From contig OU612075.1 in assembly GCA_914767715.1 (NCBI GenBank), forward strand, positions 10,538,001-10,602,000: a stretch of DNA of 64,000 nucleotides, given 5' to 3'. The DNA is from Membranipora membranacea. Lineage: Eukaryota > Bryozoa > Gymnolaemata > Cheilostomatida > Membraniporidae. The notes below the pieces were generated by a model, which did not search any database, was not told where the DNA came from, and saw only the letters and a list, made by a program, of their open reading frames with translations. A program made the translations under genes and the position numbers. This document shows positions 1-10,627 of this stretch, in pieces; position 1 is the stretch's first letter, and the number at the start of each line of letters is the position of its first letter.

Positions 1-3000
1 GATAGAAGACAACCTGACACCAGAAAGATACGAAGTAGAAAGATGTAAGACTCACAAGAAGCATGTGCTTGATGAGATTTGTAAGAACTGTATGAAGCAG
101 TTCTGTAGGAGGTGTGATTCTAAGGTAGCATGTTCAGCCTTAAATCAGAGGAGTGATCGGGCTGCAGCCCTTAATCAAGGTTGGTGTAGAATGAGTCCAT
201 GAGTTAATTGCAGAGTAAAAGGAAGAGACAACGGAAAACAGTATTGGTAAATTTGAAAATAACTACTTGTGAGAAACCATCACTTTGATTACAGAGACCA
301 GGTTAAATTCACTGGCCATTTTTGGTCAGGCTAATGTTTGGTTGAATGAAGAGCCACTATCCGAGCAAAAATTTCAGAATTTTTTTATTATGTATCAATC
401 TAATAGGATAACCAAATAGGAAAATAGTAGAGACTTTTAATCTTAGAGTTCAAGGTTCAATGCCAGATCCTTATCAGCAAAATTTAAAATATGGAGATAG
501 GGTTCGTTTGAACACCCAAAATGCAATGCAAAATATCCGGGGAATAAACCTCTGGAAATAATAGCTATCCTTTCTGTTGTTCTTGTAATTTTAGGCATGT
601 GCCATGAGGTTGTCCCACTCAAAGATGTGACCAAAGAAATGAGGGAGAAACTACGACAGCTGTCACAGAACATTTTAGACAAAATAAAAAGATGTAGAGA
701 CATTGAAAAGTCTAGCCGGAGGCGTTTAGCTGAACTGGAAACTCATATAGATAACATTAATAATCAGAAAGATGAAAGGGCTGAAAATCTGGTGAGTTGT
801 TTTTTGATGCAAAGGAGTAAATTGGAATTCGTCTTTTCATGATACAAGAGCAAGCAACTCTCTCCTATTATAGGTTATTGATCATTGTATGTAGCTCATG
901 CGTTTGGTCATCAGAGCAACAATGGTGTTTTTGCTAAATAAATTTATCCAAGAGGGTGTTGTCAATATGACTTGAAAATTGAACAACCCTGAGTTTAGTA
1001 GATCATTTTCGATCCAATTTGCCGGCATTCCAGTTGTTCGTACTCTTCAGGTGAGCTGCCAACCTTTTGCCAGCAACCCAAACTCTGATGAAGGCAAATT
1101 GGATCATTTTGATTTAGAGTATATTGGTAAAATCACACTACATTGTCTATTGATTTCTTTATACATATTTTGGTTTCTATCACTGACTACAGATTCAGCA
1201 AATCAAAAGAGAAGCTGAGGACCTGAAAACAGAATTTAAAGACCATCTTAACAAGTCGACAGAAATGGTAGGCGAGTTTTCTGATGAAATGCTGCTGAAC
1301 ACCACAGTTCTGGATGACCTGTATATCTATGGAACTCATTTAGCAGACAGAAGAGCAGACGAACAGCTACTCGAAGAGTTTGATGAGGTATCTTCAAACC
1401 TTACACAAACAAATGACAACATGGAGTATGAGACAAAGGTTGCCCTCAAAACACCTTATCTGCATACAGGTAATAAGTTTGCATGCAGGTATATTATATA
1501 TAATTATAATGGAGTTGACTAATATATATATATATATATATATATGTATATGCTAATACCAGCACATGCGGGGCAATGACCACAATGACCAAGGGGTAAA
1601 TAACCGAAACGAAGGATATATTAGATGGCATAAAGCGATAGAGCTGGATTAATGGATTTAACTGATATTATGTTCCTTCCTGTTTCAGTGTTTGGGTCTA
1701 AATCCTTTAGGAGTAGGAGGTAGCTCAGTTGGTAAGAGCGCCATCTTCAACACGCAAGTGATGAAGGTCATATGTTCGAATCCCACTGCAGTCTATCATC
1801 TACTGGGTTTAGGTTGGCCCCAAGGTGTGCTCCGACCTGCCTGCAAACTGAGAACAAAAATGGCTCAGACATTGCATTGCTTCTGGATGTGGCGTGTGAT
1901 ATGTCATCCGAAATTAATCAACCTTTTAATCAGACCAGGGAAATTGGAACCAGTTTGCGAAAAAAGTTAGAGCTAGAAACTAAAAGTACAAATGGATAGT
2001 AGCACGCTGTCCACATGTGACTGTAGGGATAAGCTTACACAAGTTTATAATGATAGTAGTTGAAAACTATCCAATCACCAGTTTGATTGTTATTCTCCAG
2101 GTCCAGGCTCAGTGAATTTGAATGGAGAAATCGGATTCCTACCAACAGCCATAACACATGTAAAGCAAGAGAAAACAGATGAGGACTGCATTGGGGTGAG
2201 CTGGACGCACGACGACAGAATACTCTGCGCCACACAATTCGGCCTTGAGATAAGAGACCCTGTTAACCTTAAATTACAAAAGCAACACCTAGGTAATAAC
2301 TACTTGTTTTCCTCTGCTACTCTTTGTGGAAGCAAACTGTTTATAAAGGGCATTTCATCTGGCTACGAGAAACACATAACCTTTTCAGGATCACTCGAGC
2401 AGCCTACTCGTTCTATATTAAACAGTGAAGTCACTGTTGCAACATCCATTCTTACCCATCTGTCAGCAAACAAAAACCACGTAGTGACCATTGACTCTAC
2501 CAATAACATGTTGAAACTCTTTTCAACTATTAATGAAGAGCACCAGTTTGACATTCAGCTGACAGAAGGACAGAACCCATATGGAGTTCATCTCACATCT
2601 GATGCGGTACTAGTGACATTCTTAGAAGAAGGAAAGGTGTGTAAATATGCTCTGTCACCATCACCAGATCCAATCTGGACATATGAAGGACTGGGAACCC
2701 CTACTACAGGAGTAACAACAGATGAGTCAGGCTTTATCTATGTAGCAAGTGCTGACATGCATAGAATCTACATCATCTCAGCTGAAGGTAAGTATTATTA
2801 GCAACCCAGACAGCGTTAATTTAGTTTTACTTGATTGATTTTTGTGAACTTATTTAGAGGTCAAATTTTGTTGTGGCCTACTATGAGTTGATCTTGGATG
2901 TTGTAAAGCACCACTTTAGTTTATAACTTTGAGGATCCTCAAACACTTTACTATACCTAGTTTGGTTATCACTTGTAGGTGAGAAGATAAAAGAGCTGAC

Positions 3001-3121
3001 TCACGAGAAGCTACAGGAGTGTTTCGATAAAGATGCTTGGATCTCAGATATTGCTGTGAGAGATGGGAAGATGGTGTTAGCTTGTCATGAAGAGGGTGCC
3101 ATGCTCTTCAATATGAGCTAG
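1..3121 (+). CDS. TRIM-like RING/B-box/coiled-coil/propeller gene, copy A (5' partial)
   Basis: The 3' part of a TRIM-type gene cut by the window start; RING and B-box 1 exons are missing. Exons with GT-AG junctions are 1-179 (B-box 2, phase 1 end), 595-791 and 1193-1469 (coiled coil), 2101-2787 (propeller) and 2979-3121 (last exon, stop TAG). About 493 codons are present. B-box 2 shows the ordered Cys/His ligands (CKTH, CKNC, CRRC). The propeller exon has repeated G-V...D-G-x-I-Y-V blade motifs resembling NHL blades. Family knowledge: RING/B-box TRIM proteins are intracellular E3 ubiquitin ligases whose C-terminal domain binds the target. Copy D is almost identical: I see only three amino-acid differences, two in coiled coil 1 and one near the end of the B-box 2 exon. 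Product role is inferred; the exon structure is well supported by five paralogs. Confidence 0.85.
1011..1105. mobile_element. short palindromic MITE, copy A intron
   Basis: The intron between the two coiled-coil exons holds an inverted repeat of about 95 bp. The left end starts GATCCAATTTGCC and the right end is its exact reverse complement, with weaker pairing inside. The same element sits at the equivalent place in C (25289-25377) and D (38666-38760). Related inverted repeats occur at 10436, 21731 and 51501. No coding potential is seen. Confidence 0.5.
1522..1545. repeat. (TA)n microsatellite in copy A intron
   Basis: About 12 TA dinucleotides lie just after the second coiled-coil exon. 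All five paralogs have a TA tract at this place with different lengths. Confidence 0.9.
1716..1932 (+). mobile_element. tRNA-derived SINE in the propeller-upstream intron (copy A)
   Basis: The 5' part resembles a tRNA: an A-box-like TAGCTCAGTTGG is followed by a B-box-like GTTCGAATCCC about 45 bp later. A non-tRNA body follows. It is preceded by CCTTTAGGAGTA, which in B, C and E recurs after the element as C(C/T)TTAGGAATA, so it is a target-site duplication. In A and D the 3' copy and part of the body are deleted. The same insertion is in all five paralogs. Confidence 0.8.
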
Positions 3122-3727
3122 TTAAAGAGATTGACTAGATACAGACTGTCAGCAGTGCTAGCACTTGTTTATTCACCAATATGTCAACAACTACTCATGC
3201 TATGGACCAAGAAACAATATTTTGTGTGATTGTGATGTGTGATCAGCTACGCCAACAATGTTGTATACAAAGTTGAAACCATTTTGACATGAAAAATTTC
3301 ATTGACTTCCTTTGATTTTAAACATGATGTAATGAGTAGTTGCAATGCATAATAATAGCCCCTCCCCCTTCATATCCCATTATAATGTAGCATTGCTTTT
3401 CACCTCCATAAAATTTGATGGCAATCACGGTATCGAATATTTCTTCTGACGCGAACTGATTATGACTTCTTCGTTTTCCAGATGTGATTGGTGGAGCCAC
3501 ATGTTAAGGTAAGAGAATATGGTATTTAACATTTATGTTTCATATAACTTTTGTGACTGTTGCTTGTGAGTATACTGGTTTGGCCAACCACTTAACTTTG
3601 ATGTGGCGAGACTATATATATCAACCCTAATTCAGCCCTAAAAATAAATGTATAAGACAATCAATGCATTGATTCAAATTGCTGTCTGTTTATAGTAATG
3701 AAATGGCCACATTCATGCATAGCCTAC
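3122..3727. other. 3' flank of copy A, no gene recognised
   Basis: The AT-rich 3' untranslated and flanking sequence of copy A. A minus-strand ORF of 60 codons (3318-3500) lies here, with one substitution in D (41046-41155 region); I see no domain or splice support for it. The flank is similar to the corresponding flanks of B, C and E. Confidence 0.5.
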
Positions 3728-6700
3728 CTTGATCCTCGCCTTGGAAGCAGAGTCTGATACGCTTTTCTTCACTTAGTTGCTCAAAGCTTGGCTAATCTGC
3801 TAGGTCTAGGAGAAATGAGTTATGTTACTGGTTCCTTTGTTTTGCTATAAACTAGAGGGCTTTTACAAATCTATAGCAAGCTTTGCTATCAACTCGCATA
3901 TAAGCTATCATGTTGATGACCCAATGAGGAAAGCCTTCATAGCTACTGGGATCTCAAGCATCGTAGAGCTTTCAAATAACAGTATTAGATTGCTTAAAAT
4001 ATAACATCACACAAGTTGTTTTCTCAGCTTATCAAGCAAGGACAACTCCTCTATTATAGAGATAACTTTGTTATTTTGATCTCAAAAAGGACCGATTTTG
4101 CTGGCATTGAAACTTCTGTATAAATTAATCAGGCTCAGTATATCTTCATGCATCAGGTTGAATTTAAACATCAAATTAAAGTAGTTAAATCTCTACAGGG
4201 TGCAAAATCAAAGTATTCATAACCGAGACTTAGAAGCTTGGCCCTCGCATACAAGGCAGGCAGAGCAAGACAGGAGATCACAGTCAGTTCACTGGCTGTA
4301 GCAAAAACAAGTCAATTCTCTGACTTTGGTATGAGATTTGCGATGCTCAATATGATGAATTTGAGTAACGGACTTTTGCATGAGAGACGGGTGCCTTGAT
4401 GATAGAAACTTTGCGCCGATGAGCAAACCTCCCTAAGTATAATGATGAGAGTGATGGGGTGAACATTGTTGCAGTGAAACAATGAAGAGTTGACATCCTC
4501 CCTGGCTGTGCAACAGCGTAAACACTCCGATTATGTCAAAATACTAAACTGAGAATGTGCACTGAGGGCTAGAAGCGATGGAATGAGATGCTCATCAACA
4601 CACAGGGGTGGCTTCATGCTGTTGAGGCCAGCCATGAGCAGGTTTTACTAGAGATGACCTCGAAACAGCGCTTTACTCATGGTTTCTAGCTAAAGACCTG
4701 TGTGCTGTGCGGTGATATGTGCACTACTGTATGTGTATTTCAAATATAATTGACTTGATAGAAAGTTACCAAAGAAGAGTCATAATGTAGCTACCCAGAT
4801 GCAGCATGTCAACCAGCGAGGACAAAATAACTTTGAGCAGTACAATGTAAACCAACTACTCTGAAGTCCAAACTTGAAGAGGGTGTCAAATATATTTTTA
4901 TCATAAATATTAAACCTAAAATGCTGGATTGAGTGGCGACGGAATTCATCGGCTCAAATAATTTCATGCGGGTTGAGATTACATCATATTTATCCTCTCC
5001 TGGGCTATGTCTGAATCTAACTATTAATTTAAACAAATATGAAGTCAAGGGTCTATTGAGACCCATTTGTTCCCTTACCTTATGCTTGGAAGCATCGTAT
5101 TTGACAAATTTTCTCTGTTTCGGTTCTTTTACTGAACATGATTTGATCTGGATCTGGCAGCCATACAGTGACCATCTTGCTTCACCGACCACATTATTAA
5201 TATTTGCCTGGTGGTCGGATGGATGGCATCATAAAATTAGTGAGTTTTCCCACCACAAACAAAAAAAGTAAAATATTGAAATATATTCAACTCTCGGTTG
5301 GATGTCATGGAATTTTAAAGATTATTTTCTAAGACAGCGTTAAAATTGCAGGCTGGCAACCTAAGCATTACTACAGTAAGGATTTCAAACCTTATAAACA
5401 TGATAATCAGATAAATTTCTGTACACACTACACAGATGCCAAAAGCTGGACATAGTGATTTCAGATCATCTCGTATCTAAAACTGGTTCTTGTTACAAGG
5501 AGCAATTTATTCAACATAAAGTTTTTGGGGTGTCTTTGTAAGAAAGAAAGGATACAATTCTAGATGCCTTCTATGCAGATGATTAGGCCTGGGTGTCATG
5601 TAATAAATAAAAGTGATTTATTGCAGACAAGGTTATCCTTGCGTACTTGCACAAATCACAGAGGCAAAAGTCACAAACCATGGCAGAAGACATACCAGAA
5701 AAGGCCTCAAAAAAACTTCTGCATATGACAGCCAGGCCTGTAGTTCTAAGGGAGGCAGGGACAATAATTGAATATTCCCTATCAGAATCAGCTTATTCGG
5801 GCCTCCAATTGCTCTCTATATCATTAATACACTTTGGAGGCTGGGAACTCAGGAGGAGCTCACAATACCTAACCTGGTGTTACTTCACCCTCTTAAGGAT
5901 TTTTTTCCTCCCCTACCATTTTTCCTAAACTATGGCCCTGTAGACTTACCCAAAATACCACCGATTATGTATATATATGATTACATATATATACGATTAT
6001 ATATATATACGATTATATATATATACGATTATATGCCCTGCGCCTCTCATCGATATAGCCTGCAGTATTCTCTCGTAGTCCTCTCCTATTCGTGGGTGTG
6101 CAGCGAGCTGCCAAAACTGAACTGGCACTAATCGGCCATTGGCTGTGACACTTTGATCTTAGCCTGCATTTCACAACATCAAAATTGATGTATATTAACC
6201 CCTGAGAAACAAATAATTTGAGTAACTGAAAAAAATTTAAATGCAAAAAAATGTCTTTACATCAACTGGGTAAAGCATATAAAAACTTCAAATCTAGCGA
6301 TTCGTGGCCATTATGTATATTTGGAGATTTCATTACATGTGATTTCAAATCTAAAGTATCATTGAACCAAGGAGTTAAATTCATTAATTGATTGAACCAA
6401 ATGGAGAACTGTATGGGAGGGGGGGGGGCAATCACTGTATTTTAACATTCATTATTTTCTTACTTCTTTCTGATACAATCAACCCGGCAATAAGTTTTTG
6501 ATTCATGAAATGGCAATGAAGCAGACAAATTAAGGAGAACTCACCATAGCAACCCAAGTTAAAAGCTGCACAAAGAGTCTCAACATCTTCAATGATATTT
6601 TCATCGGCCTCTTGGTCTCTTTGGCGACCAGTAGACTGAAAAAGAGTGATAACTGGTGAGAGCAAAATATCCATCAGGAGGTTGACATGGTGGCAAGTCA

Positions 6701-7052
6701 TTTCATTCAAAGCAATAACAACTTTCAAAAAAACTAACAAAAAACCAGCGCATCTACATCTATCCAATAAAATAATTACATTCTCTTTCTTCTAAAGACA
6801 TATTTACGGATAGTGCAGAAAAATCATTTTGACCGAAAAGCTTATATGGAATTTTTTTTTTATATCTTTTAATTTTCCTCCTAGATTTTACTTTAATCGA
6901 TTAAACAACAAGGGTGGATTTTTTTTCAGAAATGACAATCAAACCTCAGACTACAAAAGTAACAGTGAAATTTTAAAATGTTGAGAAAAGAGGAATACTT
7001 ACTCCTGTTCGTCTTGCAGCTTGACAGATTCCAGTTTGTCAGCGGAAGGCAT
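3728..7052 (-). CDS. unidentified convergent partner gene, unit A-B (exon-like pieces)
   Basis: Four minus-strand exon-like segments have good splice signals. 7003-7052 starts ATG CCT TCC and ends at GTAAGT. 6545-6635 follows TTATCACTCTTTTTCAG and ends at GTGAGT, with a frame encoding GRQRDQEADENIIEDVETLC. 5079-5207 is a 43-codon exon between ACCACCAG and GTAAGG encoding VGEARWSLYGCQIQIKSC. 3728-3799 ends at GTAGGC and encodes EEKRIRLCFQGEDQ. All four recur in unit D-E. The first and second pieces do not join in the best frame, so an exon is missing or the gene is decayed. The last piece has an in-frame TAG upstream that is absent in the B and C versions. I do not recognise the protein. It may be a pseudogene. 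Confidence 0.35.
3800..5078. other. intron or intergenic DNA between partner exons
   Basis: No recognisable protein domain. A minus-strand stretch near 4310-4510 stays open for about 60 codons after a GTTGCACAG acceptor-like site, but a small deletion in the D copy changes its frame, so it is probably not coding. The rest looks like AT-rich non-coding DNA conserved with 41454-42753 because of the recent duplication. Confidence 0.4.
5962..6050. repeat. ATATATACGATT tandem repeat with one GCGCCTCTCA unit
   Basis: Four imperfect units of TATATATACGAT are followed by one unit of the 25-bp sequence that is expanded to about 20 copies in the duplicated region at 43745-44282. This is the short allele or ancestral form of that minisatellite. 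Confidence 0.75.
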
Positions 7053-8663
7053 AGTTCTGTTACAGCAGTGTGTCCCTATGATTTCTTCTTCTTTCTATGC
7101 TTCCTGTTCACAACCACCACGACTCTGACCGTGTAGTATTTGCTTCACAGAGACATTAAGATTGACAGCTGTTGAAGAGTGACGCTATTGACCAGGTAAC
7201 GTGGCTCCCACCTGTAATTAGTTGTCAGTTTTAGTAGACAGTCAATCAATATGAAGGTCGAAGGTTGTATCCGTTTGGAGTTCACCACAACAATACAAGC
7301 CAGCAGATCATGTGATACTCGGTAGCGAAATAACACAGGTAAAATTAGCTTTCCTAAGACATCTGTTTATTAGTCCAAAAGTAACTCCGTGCTTGTGAGG
7401 ATTCAGTATCTACCATCGTATATTATTCGATGAGCACATAAAATTCCACTCTCAGGTTGATTATAATTATTATTGATCACACCAAACCAGCTGTACATGC
7501 CCTTGTGGGTTAAAGAAAATAAAATGCAGGCATTAATCCATTAAAATTAAAATTAAAACAGTATGACAACCTTCATCAATCATCACCTTTCTTTAAATAC
7601 CAGTGACAAGAGAGCCTAGCCATCACTCTTCAAAAGTTTGCAAACTGGTCGCCAATATTTATAATAACGAAGCAGTAACCACCAACCAAACACACAACTT
7701 ACTATAAACAGGATAAGTTCAATGTGATACGTTAATTATTTTATGACATTTTTTGTAGTAAATAGTTCCTCGAAAGAGTCAAAGAATATTAGAAATGCAA
7801 AATTATATAAATTTAAGCATAAGTGAGCCAGCTAACATTCCTGTATACAGGTTGAAGTTCAATGGGCGCAGCTCTTCTACGAGCATGGACCATCAGTTTA
7901 TATACCACAAAATGCACCCAGAAAAATGAAACTTATAATTCCGTTCAGGATTAAATTGGGTATGAACATTGGCCATTGTGAAATTAGATGTTATTGAAAC
8001 CTCACAAAGGCTGCAGTAAATTTTTAGTGAAGTTGGAGGTTTTTAAAACCTCAAAAAAACACTTGTGAATTCTAATGAGAATCTTTGAGCATCAGAAATA
8101 CCAACCTGCTCACTGGCCGGAAAGACACATAAAATTTTGATTATCCCCAAGTGCAAGTATCTGAAATGGGGTAAACCAGAGATAAAAGCCAGAACTTTGA
8201 TTGATTAAAGTTGGTTGGTTGTGACCTGAGCAATGTCAGAATGCAAATCAAGATGTAGCCAACAAGACAGCGCAAGTGGGAAGAGTTTGCAGAAACAACC
8301 CAGAAAGTCTTGCAGAGAGCCCTAGGGTGAACAATAAACCGCAAGTACAGTGCACAACTGACCTGCAACATGAACAATTCTCAGTCATTCAACTGGACAT
8401 TCGGCACTCTCACCTCAAGACCACCACAACCATATCTAGCGACGCAGCTTTCGATTATAATTGTTGAATCACAATAATAACTTATATCCATCTACAGCAA
8501 ATGTACCCAAAGTTTCAACAATCTACAGCTTAAAAATATGGGTGTCAATACTAGGCTAGCAATAACATTTCACAATAGGATAAAATAATACCACATGTTC
8601 AACATTATGATAAATAATTAAATGATTAAAATTAATAACTAACCATTAATAGTTAATAATAAA
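7053..8663. other. intergenic region between the divergent partner gene and copy B
   Basis: Mostly AT-rich sequence without a recognised gene, matching 45342-46940. One plus-strand frame is open from about 8235 to 8466 and reads NANQDVANKTAQVGRVC and onwards. In the duplicate (46486-46749) the frame stays open and one length difference of 12 bp is in frame, which hints at coding, but there is no known domain and no clear splice context. Confidence 0.35.
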
Positions 8664-8837
8664 TAGTAAAGCGTAACATAGTAAAGTGTCACATAGTAAA
8701 GCGTAATGTAGTAAGGCGTAGCGTGGTAAGGCGTAGCGTGGTAAGGCGCAGCGTGGTAAGGCGCAGCGTGGTAAAGCGTAGCGTGGTAGGGCGTAGCGTG
8801 GTAAGGCGTAGCGTGGTAAGGCGTAACGTAATAAGGC
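8664..8837. repeat. 15-bp minisatellite, about 11-12 units
   Basis: Tandem repeats of GTAAGGCGTAGCGTG with point variants. The duplicate of this region has a longer array (46941-47207, about 18 units). ORFs through it are an effect of the 15-bp period, which keeps the frame. Confidence 0.9.
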
Positions 8838-10022
8838 TAAATATCACAGACAGATGCAGCTTTATCTGGAAAGAAATTTATATGATAAAGACACAGCATC
8901 TATAGGGTGCTAGAAATTTCCTACCTATTGTTATCACCAAAAAAAAAATATCTCAGGTAGTCAATGTATGTATAAAGATTAAATATGAGAGGATTAAAGC
9001 AGGATTCCCTGCATATTTCACACCGAGTAGTATAAAATATTAAATTAGGGGTAATTCAACTGAAAACCATCTAAATTGATAATTTTTCACATTCCTCAAT
9101 CTTTTACAGCTTCATGAAACCAAATTTCTTTTAGTTATCCGGTTCTGGAATGAATTTCGCTGAGTGAAAGACCAAATGAGCGAAGGATCTCAGCTAAGTG
9201 ATGGAAAGAATTCTATCAAAAAGCATCGCTCATTGAGATTGAAAACCCCCAATATTGAGTTTGTTATCGTACTAACATTCGATGCTTGCAATGTTTGAAC
9301 CGATCACTGCTATATGATAAGCAGCATTGTAAGACATTGGCTAAATATGGATTTTGTTTGACCTTAACTTATCTAAATCAATACCCCAATTTCTAGTTGT
9401 CAGCAGTGTTTGTTATGCCTCTGGTCTAACCAGACACGATGTAACCCATAAATGACAGGTCCAGCGCAAGCGCAAGAAATAGATAGGGAAGACATCAAAA
9501 ATCAAGAGTTTGGAGTTGTCCTTCAAGATGGGGTATTTCAGCTAAAACTTTTCGAAACCATTCAGGTATCGTTCATTGCTGAAATGACCAGAGGTGTCAT
9601 TCCCAGTATGTTCAGAGTTCTACAGAATAATTCATCCTTTGAGTAATAAATCCCGAGAAGAATGTGCCCATATATAAGATTTGGAGAGCAAGGGTTTTCA
9701 GCGAAGTGATGGCAAGAATTTTTGTCACATTGCTATGCTCAATCTAATCAAAAGAGACCCAAGTATGAGTCATCATCAGGTTAATATTAGATTCCATGTG
9801 GTACTTGAACCTCGCTGCTATGAGATAAGCAGCATGGTAAAACTATTGCGTTTGTCAGACCTCTTATTTTATCTTACTCGTGACACATCATTTTAGTAAA
9901 GCATTGCGTGTTCTGCCTCCCAACTGAACAGTTTCATTTTTCCGGGTAGAGAAATCTTAGGTAAGTAATTCTTAATTTTCCTATGGTTCTATATTAGATA
10001 AGAACACCTAACATGGTCCAAG
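8838..10022. other. upstream region of copy B with an old internal duplication
   Basis: No gene recognised. Segments near 9300-9340 and 9805-9850 are similar (TGCTATATGATAAGCAGCA against TGCTATGAGATAAGCAGCA), which suggests an old tandem duplication. The whole stretch matches 50318-51230 upstream of copy E with many small differences. A 64-codon ORF at 9452-9646 is broken in that counterpart. Confidence 0.5.
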
Positions 10023-10170
10023 GAGTCGGAGATGGCTAAGTGGTTAGAGAGCTGGTCCTTCAAACTGAGAGCAATTTGGCGCAGACATTGCAGCCTCGCC
10101 CTTGAGGCACACACTACTTCGCCGCCATGATGTGGCGAGTGACTAACCATTGGGACTTTAACCATTTTAA
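10023..10170 (+). mobile_element. truncated tRNA-derived SINE, present in B unit and absent in E unit
   Basis: It carries an A-box-like region (GATGGCTAAGTGGTTAGAG) and a body sharing AACTGAGAGCAA, GGCGCAG and TTCGCCGCC with the SINEs inside the TRIM introns. The E unit has the uninterrupted sequence CATGTTCCAAGTAGGTCACC at 51237. In B this is split as GGTCCAAG, element, CCAAAGTAGG, so the insertion with a short target duplication is visible. Confidence 0.75.
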
Positions 10171-10435
10171 CCAAAGTAGGACACCATGCAATATGAATAA
10201 TTGGAAGAGCTAATTTATTATGGTAGATGCTAAGGTAGCTATCTGAGGGTTCTCAGATGTAAAGATTTAGCTGAAATCTGCAAGGTAGTGAGAGCTTGGA
10301 AGAGTCCGACAGATAGGAATTTGAAATCTCAATTTTGTTGGCTGACAGCTGTGATTGTGCTGAAATGCTGTTGGAGTTACAAGTTTACCTTTCATTATGT
10401 TGATTTTCCTCATGTTATGACTGTATGGTGAGGAC

Positions 10436-10552
10436 TAGATCAATTTTGATCTACTTTGCCTGCATTCTGGTTTGGCTCCCCCTCCACTGGTCCTTCAGCG
10501 TGAACAGTGAACAGGGAACAACTCCAAATGCAGGTTAATAAATCAAACTTGG
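10436..10552. mobile_element. palindromic MITE upstream of copy B
   Basis: An inverted repeat pairs TTTGATCTACTTTGCCTGCA on the left with a right end whose complement reads CCAAGTTTGATTTATTAACC and on into CTGCATTTGGAG. It matches 51501-51617 upstream of E and is related to the elements at 1011, 21731, 25289 and 38666. Confidence 0.45.
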
Positions 10553-10627
10553 TTATGGTGAGGCTTTTAGCTAACACTAACAACTTTTAATTTTAGTTGC
10601 AGATTGTCGTAGTGAAGTAAAGTAGTG

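Noticed and set aside
1716-1800. tRNA gene with A and B boxes
   Set aside because: The head does not have a normal cloverleaf length or acceptor stem, and the unit is flanked by target duplications in five places, so it is a SINE.
1441-1970. Coding exon containing the SINE region (GLNPLGVGGSS frame)
   Set aside because: Direct splicing from 1469 to 2101 joins the conserved frame as Gly-Pro-Gly-Ser in all copies; the region between has microsatellite and SINE and does not keep a common frame.
4933-5271. Plus-strand ORF of 112 codons, also in the duplicate at 42608
   Set aside because: It overlaps the better supported minus-strand 129-nt exon with splice sites; its reading frame end changes between the two copies.
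1-8837. The A/D duplication as a pure assembly duplicate
   Set aside because: The copies differ by substitutions, a 1-to-20 unit minisatellite change and different downstream insertions; uncollapsed haplotypes remain possible and are noted in the finding.
9452-9646. 64-codon ORF upstream of copy B
   Set aside because: The counterpart at 50840-50960 has stops and indels that break it.
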